This document shows, one piece after another, positions 7,435 through 16,495 of a DNA stretch of 30,767 nt. A program made the position numbers and the translations under genes. Below the pieces are notes generated by a model. That model was not told the DNA's origin. It did no database searches and saw only the letters and a list, made by a program, of their open reading frames with translations. Positions within the stretch are counted from its first letter, which is position 1, and every line of letters starts with the position of its first letter. The stretch is from Euryarchaeota archaeon UBA24 (GTDB lineage Archaea > Halobacteriota > Halobacteria > Halobacteriales > Hikarchaeaceae), in the NCBI GenBank assembly GCA_002503845.1, contig DASO01000010.1, forward strand, positions 29,840 to 60,606, read 5' to 3'.

Positions 7435-8490
7435 ATGACCATCATAGACTTAGCAAAGGAACTAATCTCAGTTCCAAGTCACGAGGGTGAAGAAGAAGTA
7501 GGTAAATTGATTGAAAAGTGGCTCAAAGAAGAAACGGATGCGGAAGTCTTACGCGATGGAATGGGAAATATTATTGCTCGGAGGGGGTCGGGGGAGGAAT
7601 TAGCATTTATCGGACACCATGATGTAGTTCCCCCTAGTTTTGATCAGATGGAGGGTCATCGGTGTAAAGTTTTTGAAAAAGATGGTCGGCTTTATGGGAG
7701 AGGGTCGGCAGATATGAAAGGGGCACTTGCTTCAATGATGCATTCGTTTAGAGATGCAAATGCAGAAATGGAATTGGTGTTTGCAAGTTTTGTTGGGGAA
7801 GAGATAGGAGGGGTGGGTGCTCAATATGCTATTTCAAAAGGGTTTAATCCTAAATTTGTAGTGGTAGGAGAGGGGTCAATGGGATATTCGAAGGAGGGAG
7901 TTGTAGATATAGCTATTGCCCATAGGGGACGTCGGGAAAGTCAAATAACAATATTGGGAGAAGCTGCGCATGCGTCCCAACCGAATGAGGAGAGAAATGC
8001 CATATATCTGGCAGGGGAGGTAATCCAAGAAATATTGAAAATACCTACTAAAGAAATTAATATCGAAGGGAAAGATCTGAAAAGCTCAGTGACAGTGACA
8101 GTGATGGAGGGGGGAACTGCGGCGAATATCAACCCAGATAAATGTACTCTAATAATTGATGAGAGAACTATCCCAGGTGAAAGTGGTGCGATTCAAGTGG
8201 ACGGCGAAATTGAATGGGAGATAAAGCATGAAATTCCTCCGTTTAAATGCCAAGATATGTCTTTTGCCCACCGAGTACGTGAAGTGGCGAATGGAGTGAC
8301 TAAGGGATCAGAATTAATCGCGAAACCTCATACTACAGACGCGGGTTGGTTTTCTGAGAAAGGATGCATTGGTGTTGTGTGCGGACCGGCAGAAAGGGGG
8401 CAAGCTCATACATCAGAAGAGAGTGTAGATATAAGGGCGCTAGAAGATTGTTCAGAGATATATCGGAAGATAGCAGAGGTGAAGAGATAG
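7435..8490 (+). CDS. M20 family metallopeptidase (ArgE/DapE/LysK type deacylase)
   Basis: A two-zinc amidohydrolase of 351 aa. Visible ligands and catalytic residues: H61 and D63 (GHHDVVP), D93 (SADMKG, bridging), E122-E123 (VGEEIGG; general base and ligand), E146 (VGEGS) and a terminal His in AHTSEE near residue 330. The dimerisation insert carries AHRGRRESQITILGEAAHAS, typical of the family. Substrate could be N-acetylornithine, N-succinyl-DAP, an LysW-linked amino acid or a dipeptide; nothing here decides between them. The M32 carboxypeptidase starts on the base after its stop, so the pair is co-transcribed and may act in peptide turnover. Confidence 0.88.
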   Translation: MTIIDLAKELISVPSHEGEEEVGKLIEKWLKEETDAEVLRDGMGNIIARRGSGEELAFIGHHDVVPPSFDQMEGHRCKVFEKDGRLYGRGSADMKGALASMMHSFRDANAEMELVFASFVGEEIGGVGAQYAISKGFNPKFVVVGEGSMGYSKEGVVDIAIAHRGRRESQITILGEAAHASQPNEERNAIYLAGEVIQEILKIPTKEINIEGKDLKSSVTVTVMEGGTAANINPDKCTLIIDERTIPGESGAIQVDGEIEWEIKHEIPPFKCQDMSFAHRVREVANGVTKGSELIAKPHTTDAGWFSEKGCIGVVCGPAERGQAHTSEESVDIRALEDCSEIYRKIAEVKR

Positions 8491-9972
8491 ATGGGAACTT
8501 ACGAAGAATTTAACCAATATGTAGAACGAATAGAAAATCTCAACGAAGTGATGGGTGTTTTGCATTGGGATCAGGAAGTGATGATGCCAGAGGGAGGAAT
8601 AAATGCAAGAGCCATGCAATTTTCAGTGTTGTCCACCATGCGGCATGAATTAATAGTAGACAATAAATTGAGTGGGCTAATAGAAGAGATGTCAAAGTAC
8701 GGAGGAGAAGAGGAGAGGTCGATACATAGAGAAATTAAAAGAATGCATGAACGTGCTATGTTGATTCCGACGGAACTGATAAAAGAATTGTCTCAACTCA
8801 CAACACGGTCGTTTCCTATGTGGGTAGAGGCAAAAAGAAAATCAGATTTCAAACATTTTGAGGGGATGTTGCAATTGCTAATTGAGAAAAAATGCGAGAT
8901 GGCAAATTGCATAGATAGTAATGCGGACCCTTATAATGTTCTTGTTCAAGATTATGAACCATATTTAAGTCTATCTTCTATTGAGGAAATACTAGTAAAC
9001 TTGAAGGAGTCTCTAGTCCCATTAATTAAAAAAATACGGGAGGAGGGGGAAGATATAAAAGAGACATTGGAGGGTAATTTCGATTTGCAAAATCAAAAAT
9101 TTCTTTCGGAAGATGTGCTCAATTTATTAGGGTATGATTGGTCCAGAGGGAGGTTAGATATGTCCCCACACCCATTTTCAATGGGGAATGTTTTTGATTC
9201 GAGAATAACGACAAGATTTGAAGGGGAAAATTTTGTAGATGGGTTGTTGAGCACAATCCATGAATTTGGACATGCGTTGTACACCCTATCATTGCCAAGT
9301 GAGCATTATGGCACCCCATTGTGCGGAGATATGGGGATGATAATACACGAATCTCAATCGAGGTTTTGGGAGAACCATATTGGGAAATCACTTGCGTTCT
9401 GGGAGGAGATATTGCCAACTGTCAGGTCACGTTTTCCAAAGATGGAATTTGGAAGTCCAGAGAGGGTATACAAAATGGTCAATAGGGTTAAACTAGATAA
9501 TCCAATTCGGGTTAATGCGGACGAATTGACCTACCACTTACATATAATAATTAGGTATGAGATAGAGAGTGCACTGATAAGGGGAGAATTGCAAGTTTCA
9601 GAAATCCCAGCTGTTTGGAATGAAAAAATGGAGAAATATTTAGGAATAACACCAGAAAATGATTCGGTGGGGTGTCTTCAGGATATACATTGGAGTCATG
9701 GGTCTTTTGGGTATTTCCCCACATATTCAGTGGGTAGTATTTTGGCAGCCCAGATTAGTCACCATATAGAGCAAGAGGTAGGAGACATAGGCGAATTGAT
9801 TCGGAGTGGTGACTATCAATATTTGAAGAATTGGTTGGGAGAAAATATCCACAAGCATGGGGGGAAATACACTACGCCAGAATTGATTAAAAAGGCGGTA
9901 GGAGAAGATATTAAAATAGATTATTTTGTAGGATATATCAATAGAAAATACGCAGAAATATATGAGATATAA
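8491..9972 (+). CDS. M32 family metallocarboxypeptidase (thermostable carboxypeptidase 1 type)
   Basis: A 493-residue zinc carboxypeptidase, full length for M32. It has the zinc motif HEFGH (257-261) and the third ligand in HESQSRFWEN (E287), the diagnostic M32 pair. The N-terminal part is helical and contains VLHWDQEVMMPEGG (23-36), another family hallmark. DPYNVLVQDYEP (146-157) and the later RVNADELTYHLHIIIRYEIE segment also fit. The ATG lies immediately after the TAG of the M20 gene, so the two are translated from one message. The role would be stepwise C-terminal trimming of cytosolic peptides. Confidence 0.95.
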   Translation: MGTYEEFNQYVERIENLNEVMGVLHWDQEVMMPEGGINARAMQFSVLSTMRHELIVDNKLSGLIEEMSKYGGEEERSIHREIKRMHERAMLIPTELIKELSQLTTRSFPMWVEAKRKSDFKHFEGMLQLLIEKKCEMANCIDSNADPYNVLVQDYEPYLSLSSIEEILVNLKESLVPLIKKIREEGEDIKETLEGNFDLQNQKFLSEDVLNLLGYDWSRGRLDMSPHPFSMGNVFDSRITTRFEGENFVDGLLSTIHEFGHALYTLSLPSEHYGTPLCGDMGMIIHESQSRFWENHIGKSLAFWEEILPTVRSRFPKMEFGSPERVYKMVNRVKLDNPIRVNADELTYHLHIIIRYEIESALIRGELQVSEIPAVWNEKMEKYLGITPENDSVGCLQDIHWSHGSFGYFPTYSVGSILAAQISHHIEQEVGDIGELIRSGDYQYLKNWLGENIHKHGGKYTTPELIKKAVGEDIKIDYFVGYINRKYAEIYEI

Positions 9973-10039
9973 GAAGGATGGGAAAATGATTCATATCTAT
10001 AGCCATCGGAGAGTTATGACGCAGAGTCACTTCGAACGG

Positions 10040-10046
10040 TATTTAT
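10040..10046 (+). promoter_or_regulatory. TATA-like element of the helicase gene
   Basis: TATTTAT lies 29-35 bases before ATG 10075, preceded by CGAACGG as a possible BRE. This spacing gives a predicted leader of only a few bases. The 102-base gap after the M32 gene otherwise holds nothing I can name. Confidence 0.45.
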
Positions 10047-10074
10047 GCCTTAGTGAACTGTTATGTTGTGATTA

Positions 10075-11868
10075 ATGAAAGAATCAAATGGACCAAACCT
10101 AATACGTCTTTTTGGAGGTCCAGGGAGTGGGAAGACGACAGCCTTGTTAAATGAGGTCGAAGGGCTCCTTGATTCGGGGATTGATGTAAAAGATCTTCTT
10201 CTAGTTTCATATACGCGGGCTGCAGCGACAGAATTGAGAGAAAGGCTAGGATCTCGACTTGAAATAGAACCAGAATCTCTTCGCGGGAATGTGAGTACAA
10301 TGCACGCAAAAGCATACGAGCTTTTGAAATTATCTCGGAAAAGCGTTGTTAGTGATTCTGATAGGAAGGGTTTCTGTTCAGATAGGGGGTTGGAATATGA
10401 AGAAGATTACAAAAGTGGAGGGAGGAGAACAACATTATCCACTGCGTTGGGAAATAAAGTTTTAGAAACTAGTCAATGGATCCAACGTACAAATAAAAGC
10501 GTGGACGATTGGTTCGATGTTCCATTTACGTGGGATGTTGAGAAAGTACGGTATCCTCCTGATTTGGATCCACGGGCACAATCGGGGAATAAATACACCC
10601 CGACCTGGTCATCGGGAGATAATCGATTGAGTATTCCAGATTTGATTGAACAATGGAGAGAATATAAATTGGAAAATAAAATTGTTGGTTTTGCAGATAT
10701 GTTAGAGATGGTTCACGAGCGTGAACTAATACCACGAGTTTCTAATTTGGTTGTCGATGAGTTTCAGGATATTACAAAATTGCAATATGGGATATATTCT
10801 CAATGGAAACCTCAAATGGATAACGTGATCATAGCAGGAGATGATGATCAGGTGGTTTATGCCTGGCAAGGCGCAGATCCGGGATTGCTACTTAACGAGA
10901 AAATTGGATCGGACAGAATATTGGATAATTCGTATCGGCTTCCATCAAATATACTTGAGATCGTTGGGCAAGTGATTGGACATGTGGAAGTTAGGCAAAA
11001 TAAAAATTTGAAACCTAGGACAGAAGGGGGAGACATAGAGTTTCTTCCAGACCCATCTGTTTTGGACTTAGTACGAAGAATCAAAATGGATGTGGAATCG
11101 GACAAAGGAACATTGATGGTATTATTCCGTGCTAGGTATCAAATGTTTGAATTCATGGAAGAATTTGTGAAAATTGGGATTCCATTCTCCATGATGACTG
11201 ATGGAAATATGTGGACAGAAAAACTCACAAAATATGTTGAGGCGGTTGAATGTTACAAATCCGGTGAGAATTTGTCAGGGAGTCAGGTGTATTTATTAGC
11301 AGACATATTGGTGGATTCTTCGTTTGGTGCACGGAAAAGAGAGGAACTATTTGATGCAGTACATAATGCTCTGAAAAAGAAAAATACAAAGGACAAAAAC
11401 CAGGTTGAATTTTCCGCAGAATTTATACGAAAACAAATTCCGTTTATGCCGAGCCCAGATGTTGCGTCTGAAATGATTCGAAAAGTGAGTAATTATCAAA
11501 AACGTTGTGTTAAGTCTTACTTTGAAGGGGAATATCAAGACATTGAGCATGATCGTGTGAGAATAGGAACTATCCATTCGTCGAAGGGTAGAGAAGCAGA
11601 TTATGTGTATGTTGCCACCGATTTGACGGAAAAGGTTGTTGAGCATATGTCTTCAGAAGTAACAGGAGGGATAGAATATGATCCGACTTCAAAAATTGTT
11701 CCGATTCTTACAGACAGTGAGCGGAGGGTATTTTATGTGGGTATGAGTCGAGCTAGAGAGGGATTGATAGTAATGGAAAATTTAATTAAAAGTGCACCGA
11801 CGTTGCCTGTAGAAGTTCTTCTTAATAACGAATATACAGGGAAATCAATTGAAGATCTTGGGTATTAA
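10075..11868 (+). CDS. UvrD/Rep-family superfamily 1 DNA helicase
   Basis: A 597-residue ATP-dependent DNA translocase or helicase. Motifs in order: Walker A GGPGSGKTT (14-22), motif Ia SYTRAAATELRERL (45-58), motif Ib TMHAKAYEL (75-83), Walker B/II DEFQD (228-232), motif III GDDDQVVYAWQGAD (255-268), motif IV region NSYRLPSN (about 284-291), motif V TIHSSKGREADYVYV and motif VI VFYVGMSRARE. It is shorter than bacterial UvrD, with reduced 1B and 2B insertions and no C-terminal nuclease domain visible. It stands alone, with its own TATA-like element. Function in repair or recombination is inferred from the family. Confidence 0.92.
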   Translation: MKESNGPNLIRLFGGPGSGKTTALLNEVEGLLDSGIDVKDLLLVSYTRAAATELRERLGSRLEIEPESLRGNVSTMHAKAYELLKLSRKSVVSDSDRKGFCSDRGLEYEEDYKSGGRRTTLSTALGNKVLETSQWIQRTNKSVDDWFDVPFTWDVEKVRYPPDLDPRAQSGNKYTPTWSSGDNRLSIPDLIEQWREYKLENKIVGFADMLEMVHERELIPRVSNLVVDEFQDITKLQYGIYSQWKPQMDNVIIAGDDDQVVYAWQGADPGLLLNEKIGSDRILDNSYRLPSNILEIVGQVIGHVEVRQNKNLKPRTEGGDIEFLPDPSVLDLVRRIKMDVESDKGTLMVLFRARYQMFEFMEEFVKIGIPFSMMTDGNMWTEKLTKYVEAVECYKSGENLSGSQVYLLADILVDSSFGARKREELFDAVHNALKKKNTKDKNQVEFSAEFIRKQIPFMPSPDVASEMIRKVSNYQKRCVKSYFEGEYQDIEHDRVRIGTIHSSKGREADYVYVATDLTEKVVEHMSSEVTGGIEYDPTSKIVPILTDSERRVFYVGMSRAREGLIVMENLIKSAPTLPVEVLLNNEYTGKSIEDLGY

Positions 11869-11923
11869 ATGTGGAAAACAAGAACAGAATATTTTCAGGT
11901 TTTGACACCGTAGGTTATATGAT

Positions 11924-12508
11924 ATGTTTACAGGGATAGTAGAAACGGTTGGTGAAATTTCGATGGTGGAAGAAAGTAGTGAGGGGCTCAGAGTGGAGAT
12001 TAAAGTGGCATGGGGGGATACGTTGAAGGATGGAGTTAGTGTTTGTGTTTCGGGAGTTTGTTTGACGGTTGAGTCCCACAATGAGAATGGTTTTGTGGCA
12101 TTCTTATCGGCAGAAACACTAAATTGCAGTAATCTCAAAGAATTGCGAGAAGGTTCTTTTGTTAATTTAGAGAGGGCTATGCCATGCGAGGGGAGGTTTG
12201 ATGGCCACATTGTGCAGGGTCACGTTGATACCACGACGGAAATAATTGAAATCAACCAGATTGGAGAGGATTGGGAATATGGATTCATAATACCAGAGGG
12301 GTTTGGTAAATATATGGTAAAAAAAGGGTCAATTACAATAGATGGGATTAGTTTAACAATTGCAGATATAAATAAAGAAAGACTCACAGTTGCAATTATC
12401 CCAACGACATACTCAGAGACGATATTATGTAAACGAAGATTGGGAGATGTGGTAAACATTGAAGTTGATATATTAGCCAAGTATACGGAGAGGTTATTGG
12501 AAAAATAA
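11924..12508 (+). CDS. ribE: riboflavin synthase, bacterial-type (alpha chain)
   Basis: Dismutates two 6,7-dimethyl-8-ribityllumazine molecules to riboflavin and the pyrimidine intermediate. The 194 aa form two lumazine-binding barrels: one begins MFTGIVETVGEI with SVCVSGVCLTV (about 44-54), the second has RFDGHIVQGHVD (about 88-99) and ITIDGISLTIAD. The repeat structure identifies the bacterial/eukaryotic RibE class, not the archaeal RibC class related to lumazine synthase. The stop overlaps the next ATG by one base (TAATG). An AATATTTT element about 32 bases before the start may be the TATA box. Confidence 0.95.
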   Translation: MFTGIVETVGEISMVEESSEGLRVEIKVAWGDTLKDGVSVCVSGVCLTVESHNENGFVAFLSAETLNCSNLKELREGSFVNLERAMPCEGRFDGHIVQGHVDTTTEIIEINQIGEDWEYGFIIPEGFGKYMVKKGSITIDGISLTIADINKERLTVAIIPTTYSETILCKRRLGDVVNIEVDILAKYTERLLEK

Positions 12509-12951
12509 TGGCATTAACAACAGAAGTTCATCCTGTAAAATTGAATGCAGAGATAGCATCTGAGGGCATAAACATAGAATATTTAGATGGGAGAACTGTG
12601 AAATATGCAAGTAAACCTCATAAAATAGAAAAATGTATTCGGTGTCAGCCTGGAAAGGATGTTCACGTTATAAGTATACAGAAGGGGAGGGGAGAAATTG
12701 TATATGTGGACGAGTTAAAAACGGACCACAAAATTCTTGAGTCAACAGGGGTGGGAAAGTATCTAGTTCCTTCGGGAAAATCGGTCGAAATTTTTGAAGG
12801 AATTACGGCTCAAAAGGAAGGTCATTCAATTGAAATTTGTGTTGATTTTAAATCCGCAAATGGGAGATTATTTGTGTTTCAAGAGGATGAATTTGGAGAG
12901 CTTGCTCACGAGTTGATTGGGGATTTAAAAACAAGTGGAAAGAATGATTGA
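12508..12951 (+). CDS. haloarchaeal-type conserved protein (DUF5796-like)
   Basis: A 147-residue soluble protein that I recognise, with moderate confidence, as resembling the haloarchaeal DUF5796 family: NIEYLDGRTVKY (22-33), PGKDVHVI, ESTGVGKYLVPSG and GRLFVFQEDEFGE (about 119-131). It has one CIRC pair (about 43-46), no signal peptide and no membrane segment. It is translationally coupled to riboflavin synthase (TAATG), so a flavin-related role is possible, but that is context only. It is convergent with an MFS gene with a ten-base gap. Confidence 0.65.
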   Translation: MALTTEVHPVKLNAEIASEGINIEYLDGRTVKYASKPHKIEKCIRCQPGKDVHVISIQKGRGEIVYVDELKTDHKILESTGVGKYLVPSGKSVEIFEGITAQKEGHSIEICVDFKSANGRLFVFQEDEFGELAHELIGDLKTSGKND

Positions 12952-12961
12952 TTATTTAAAA

Positions 12962-14188
12962 TTATTGAGAAGTTGTTCTCAGATGATAAAGAACAATGCA
13001 AGTTAATGTACTAATGATTGCGCACGCACTCAATACGTAATAAGCTTCATTGAATAGGTTCGAATCGGCCATGAATCCTACGATGACTGGGCCTATTGCC
13101 CCAGATAAAAGAAAAGTGGTTCTTTGAAGACCTAGGCTAGATCCTTGTGCTTCGTTTGGTAGCAAAGATACATCATACGTGGTGATTGTTGGCCAGAATC
13201 CCAATTGTAAACTAATAACGGCTACGATGAGAGCTATAGAAAATATGCCATTTGAAATAGGCAAAAGTAGCAGTCCAAAGGCTGTTAGAAGGGTGGTGAA
13301 GATCAAGGGTTGGAAAAATCCACGTTTATCGGAGACCCATCCAAGAAGGGGTTGGATCAGCAGCCCACCGATGAAAAAAATACTAAATAGCCCCGCAGTG
13401 GTTGACTCGTCGATTCCTTTTATAGAGATTAAATAAGTGGGAAAAAAGGAGGTGAATCCTTGGTAAACAACAGACATAGAGATCATAGAAAATGTAATGA
13501 GAAGTATTGCTGGCTTGCTCAGGGCTTGGTAGATTTTAGAAAAAATGCCGGAGAGGGAAGTTGGCGGGGGGGAGGTATGAGTTTTGGAGTAGGGAGGGAC
13601 TGTGATCCAGAGTACCATTGCAATGAGAAGGAAGAGTGGGATTGCAAAACCGATCCCTATGCGCCAACCAAATGCGGTGTTTTGGTAAGCTAAGAATACT
13701 AAGAGTGCGAGAGGTGGAAGAATGGAATTCCCAATAGCCCCCAGTGCATTAGTAATTCCGATAACTGTGGCCTGTAATTTAGGATAAAGTTGTACAAGAA
13801 TGGTGACTCGTGAAGTGCCAAAAAGCCCAGATCCAAGGCCAAATAATAGCATTCCAACTACCAATGCTAATAAAGAGCTAGAGAAAAAAATGATGATGAG
13901 GCCGAAAGATGCCACGATCAGACTTGACGTCAGTGCTACCCGTTCGCCGAATGTATCTGCAAAAATACCACCGGGGAATTGGCTTAATGCCTTCGAAGCT
14001 GCTAACGAGCTGAGCAAAAGTCCTGCTACCGTGTTTCCGATGGAAAATTCCAGTTTTATATAAGGAAGTAAAACGGGGAAAATGACATCTACACCAAAAC
14101 GTAGGAATTGTCCCAATCCAACGGTGAGTAGCACCAGAAAAGAACCAGAAGCAAAAATTCCTCTGGATTTTTTTAATAAATTTTCCAC
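12962..14188 (-). CDS. major facilitator superfamily permease
   Basis: A 408-residue, roughly twelve-helix transporter. The loop 2-3 signature GGIFADTFGERVAL (about 74-87) and the half-repeat copy LGWVSDKRGF (about 283-292) are MFS motif A. FGLGSGLFGTSRVTILVQ falls around helix 4. It starts with GTG at 14188; an A/T element ATTATCATATTG (about 14208-14219) is centred some 26 bases upstream, so a leaderless transcript is plausible. Its neighbours are riboflavin-pathway genes on the other strand, but nothing in the sequence identifies its substrate. It differs clearly from the three MFS genes at 24881-28748. Confidence 0.85.
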   Translation of the reverse strand: MENLLKKSRGIFASGSFLVLLTVGLGQFLRFGVDVIFPVLLPYIKLEFSIGNTVAGLLLSSLAASKALSQFPGGIFADTFGERVALTSSLIVASFGLIIIFFSSSLLALVVGMLLFGLGSGLFGTSRVTILVQLYPKLQATVIGITNALGAIGNSILPPLALLVFLAYQNTAFGWRIGIGFAIPLFLLIAMVLWITVPPYSKTHTSPPPTSLSGIFSKIYQALSKPAILLITFSMISMSVVYQGFTSFFPTYLISIKGIDESTTAGLFSIFFIGGLLIQPLLGWVSDKRGFFQPLIFTTLLTAFGLLLLPISNGIFSIALIVAVISLQLGFWPTITTYDVSLLPNEAQGSSLGLQRTTFLLSGAIGPVIVGFMADSNLFNEAYYVLSACAIISTLTCIVLYHLRTTSQ

Positions 14189-14305
14189 TATGAAAATTTC
14201 GAATGGGCAATATGATAATGGTTTGGATTTGCCATAGTCGAGTAGGATGGTGGAAAATAGAAATAGTACCGAAGACGTTTTTCCTGTGGCACTTGAACGT
14301 TAATC

Positions 14306-14977
14306 ATGCGCATCACGGTGAACGTTGCGATGAGCATAGATGGAAAAATAGCATCTAGTCTCCGAGAACAATTGGTAATAAGTGGACCGTCTGATTTTGA
14401 TCGTGTTGATTTGTTACGTGCGCAATGTGATGCGGTTATGGTGGGAGTACAAACAATTTTGGCAGACGATCCCAAACTGCTGATACACGATGAAAAGTTG
14501 AGTTCGAATAGGAGAGATGGGGGCGAGTCTGCACATCCGGCTAGGATACTCGTTGATTCATTAGGGAGAACTCCAAATAATGCCCAAGTAATGGGAAAGG
14601 ACGCACGTACGATCATCTTATTGAGCGGGGCGGCAGAAGAGGAAAGAATTCAAGAGTTAAACGGACTGGGTGTAACGACGATAGTTTCGGGAGAGAAACG
14701 AGTGGACATGGAAAATGCCATGACATTACTCAAAGAGGAAGGGATTAAAAACATACTAGTCGAAGGAGGGGGAGAGCTTATTTTTACATTGATAGAAAAA
14801 GATCTCGTGGATGAACTAACAGTATATATCGCACCCATGATTATTGGAGGAAGAGGTGCCCCTACACTAGCTGACGGAGAGGGTTTTGTAGATAGATTTC
14901 CACGTTTTTCGCTGATGAAAGTGCAAGAAAGTGACGAGGGTGTCGTGTTGTATTTTAAGAAAATACTCAATAAATAA
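14306..14977 (+). CDS. 2,5-diamino-6-(ribosylamino)pyrimidinone 5'-phosphate reductase (RIB7/ArfC type)
   Basis: NADPH-dependent reduction of the ribosyl side chain to ribityl in the archaeal/fungal order of riboflavin synthesis. The 223 aa match the RibD C-terminal domain alone: ITVNVAMSIDGKIAS (3-17), LLRAQCDAVMVGVQTILADDPKL (about 34-56, shown in part), ILVEGGGELI (about 149-158), DELTVYIAPMIIGGRGAPT (about 166-184). No deaminase domain is present, as expected for archaea. It serves the same pathway as riboflavin synthase 1.8 kb away but is separated by a divergent MFS gene. It is convergent with trxB with eight bases between stops. Confidence 0.93.
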   Translation: MRITVNVAMSIDGKIASSLREQLVISGPSDFDRVDLLRAQCDAVMVGVQTILADDPKLLIHDEKLSSNRRDGGESAHPARILVDSLGRTPNNAQVMGKDARTIILLSGAAEEERIQELNGLGVTTIVSGEKRVDMENAMTLLKEEGIKNILVEGGGELIFTLIEKDLVDELTVYIAPMIIGGRGAPTLADGEGFVDRFPRFSLMKVQESDEGVVLYFKKILNK

Positions 14978-14985
14978 AATAAATG

Positions 14986-16023
14986 CTATCGATCGAATAG
15001 ATCATCCAGATATACTCCTGCATCCAACGCTGCTTGGACGCCCATAGAACCTGCAGTTATTGCTTGTTGGTAGTGAGAATCCACAACGTCTCCGGCTCCG
15101 AAAATTCCAGGGACCGCGGTGTGTGTCTTTCCAGATCCAGACCCACCTTGTGTTAGGAGATATCCTTCGGGGTCTAATTCAACAGCAGTTGGACGTAGAT
15201 AATCTGTATTTGGAATATGACCAATTGCGATGAACAAAGCGCCGACATTAAGAGTGGAATTCTCAAACCCAGGCTCGGTTTTTCTACTGGAGGGATTTCC
15301 ATCAGCATGGTGAATAAGATCGATGGTTGAAATGCCTTCATCGGGAGTACCATTGATCTGTGAAATCTCAGTATTCCAAAGGATAGAAATATCGCCGGAT
15401 TCGACTTTTTTCATGATTCGGTCAATCCAGTATTTTTCTGCACGGAAGGAATCTCGCCGGTGCGCTATATACACTTTATTTGCAAACTTTGTTAGGAAGT
15501 GTGCTTCTTCCATTGCAGCATCCCCACCTCCGACAACGAGCATATCTTCATCTTTAAAGAATGCCCCATCACAGGTTGCACAGGTGGATACACCATACCC
15601 CATCAGCTCATCCTCTCCAGGGACACATAGGGTGCGGGCACTCGCTCCACTGGCAACTATAAACGCGTCAGAGGTGAGAAAAGTCCCATCAGATAGCCCT
15701 ACTTGGAAAGGGTGGGTTGTATCATCGATAGTGACTATAGTCCCGTATCGTGTTTTGGCTCCAAATTTGATAGCCTGGGTTTTCATTCGGCTTATTAGTT
15801 CAGGGCCAGTAATTGCGTCTGGAAAGCCAGGGTAGTTTTCAACTTCGGTTGTGAGAGTTAGTTGGCCGCCGGGTTCGGGACCTTCGATTACTAGGGGATC
15901 GTTTTTGGCCCGTGCTGAGTAGATCGCTGCAGAAAGGCCAGCAATGCCAGCCCCAGCAATGATAAGTTCTCGATGTTCAATTTCCTCGGAAAGAGGACCA
16001 GAGGAGATGGGTTTTGGGGTCAA
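14986..16023 (-). CDS. trxB: thioredoxin reductase (NAD(P)H flavoprotein disulfide reductase)
   Basis: A cytosolic FAD enzyme that reduces a thioredoxin-like protein. The 345 aa contain an FAD motif GAGIAGLSAA (24-33), redox-active CATC (C148, C151), the NAD(P) motif VVGGGDAA (163-170), HRR (188-190) suggestive of NADPH 2'-phosphate recognition, and a C-terminal FAD motif GIFGAGDV. An 18-residue polar N-terminal extension precedes the FAD domain. No in-frame ATG or GTG fits; the best start is TTG at 16023, with an in-frame stop ten bases further upstream, so the extension is bounded. The DUF357 gene is divergent. Confidence 0.93.
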   Translation of the reverse strand: MTPKPISSGPLSEEIEHRELIIAGAGIAGLSAAIYSARAKNDPLVIEGPEPGGQLTLTTEVENYPGFPDAITGPELISRMKTQAIKFGAKTRYGTIVTIDDTTHPFQVGLSDGTFLTSDAFIVASGASARTLCVPGEDELMGYGVSTCATCDGAFFKDEDMLVVGGGDAAMEEAHFLTKFANKVYIAHRRDSFRAEKYWIDRIMKKVESGDISILWNTEISQINGTPDEGISTIDLIHHADGNPSSRKTEPGFENSTLNVGALFIAIGHIPNTDYLRPTAVELDPEGYLLTQGGSGSGKTHTAVPGIFGAGDVVDSHYQQAITAGSMGVQAALDAGVYLDDLFDR

Positions 16024-16121
16024 TGTGTATAATCAGGAATGGTGGAGGAAACCACTTTCGACTTAAATTTTAGAATAGTAAGAGAGAATAGAAAAAATAA
16101 TTACAGTTTCGAAGTCCTTGT

Positions 16122-16412
16122 ATGACTATGAGTGCAGATCTCGTGGAAAAAACGGAAAGGTATGAGAGGATGCTTTCTTCTGCGCTAGATATCGTGAAGA
16201 TGGCGCCACAAGAGTCTTCATCATTGTCAGCCTCGGCGGATGAATGTATGGAGATGGTACGGGCCTACCTAAGTGATGGGCAAAATTTCCACAAAAAAGG
16301 GGATTATGTCAATGCACTAGCTGCATTTTCATATGGGTATGGATGGCTAGATTCAGGCGTTCGTTTTGGGCTTTTTGCAGTTCCAGAGGGCACAGGTTTG
16401 TTTACTATTTGA
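16122..16412 (+). CDS. DUF357 family protein
   Basis: A 96-residue, largely helical archaeal protein. The diagnostic C-terminal block is YVNALAAFSYGYGWLDSGVRFGLF (about 66-89, shown here as family text), preceded by EKTERYERML and YLSDGQNF. The function of the family is unknown; the two-helix arrangement resembles HEPN or TPR-like helical bundles. A second in-frame ATG at 16128 (MSADL) could be the real start. It lies between trxB and TFB, an arrangement I recall from haloarchaea. Confidence 0.88.
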   Translation: MTMSADLVEKTERYERMLSSALDIVKMAPQESSSLSASADECMEMVRAYLSDGQNFHKKGDYVNALAAFSYGYGWLDSGVRFGLFAVPEGTGLFTI

Positions 16413-16480
16413 GAGTTAGAATGGTGAGATAAACTCAACAACTACCAGTAAGCTTATATTTCATAAAATAGCAGCAGCAC

Positions 16481-16495
16481 CGAAAGATTTAAAAG
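16481..16495 (+). promoter_or_regulatory. BRE/TATA promoter of the TFB gene
   Basis: CGAAAGATTTAAAAG is a textbook archaeal BRE (CGAAA) plus TATA (TTTAAAAG). It predicts a transcription start near 16517-16520 and a leader of about 65 bases before ATG 16584. This is longer than for most genes here and leaves room for regulation. A second A/T element, TTTATAAAT at 16572-16580, is too close to the ATG to serve this start. The rest of the 171-base gap is unassigned. Confidence 0.6.

Noticed and set aside
9986..10075. 29-residue frame whose stop overlaps the helicase ATG (TAATG)
   Set aside because: It has a plausible AGAAGGA upstream, but the helicase TATA element lies inside it and the peptide has no recognisable features; probably chance.
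13460..13693. Plus-strand frames within the MFS gene at 12962-14188
   Set aside because: The minus-strand frame gives a full twelve-helix transporter with MFS motifs; the opposite frames are low-complexity shadows.
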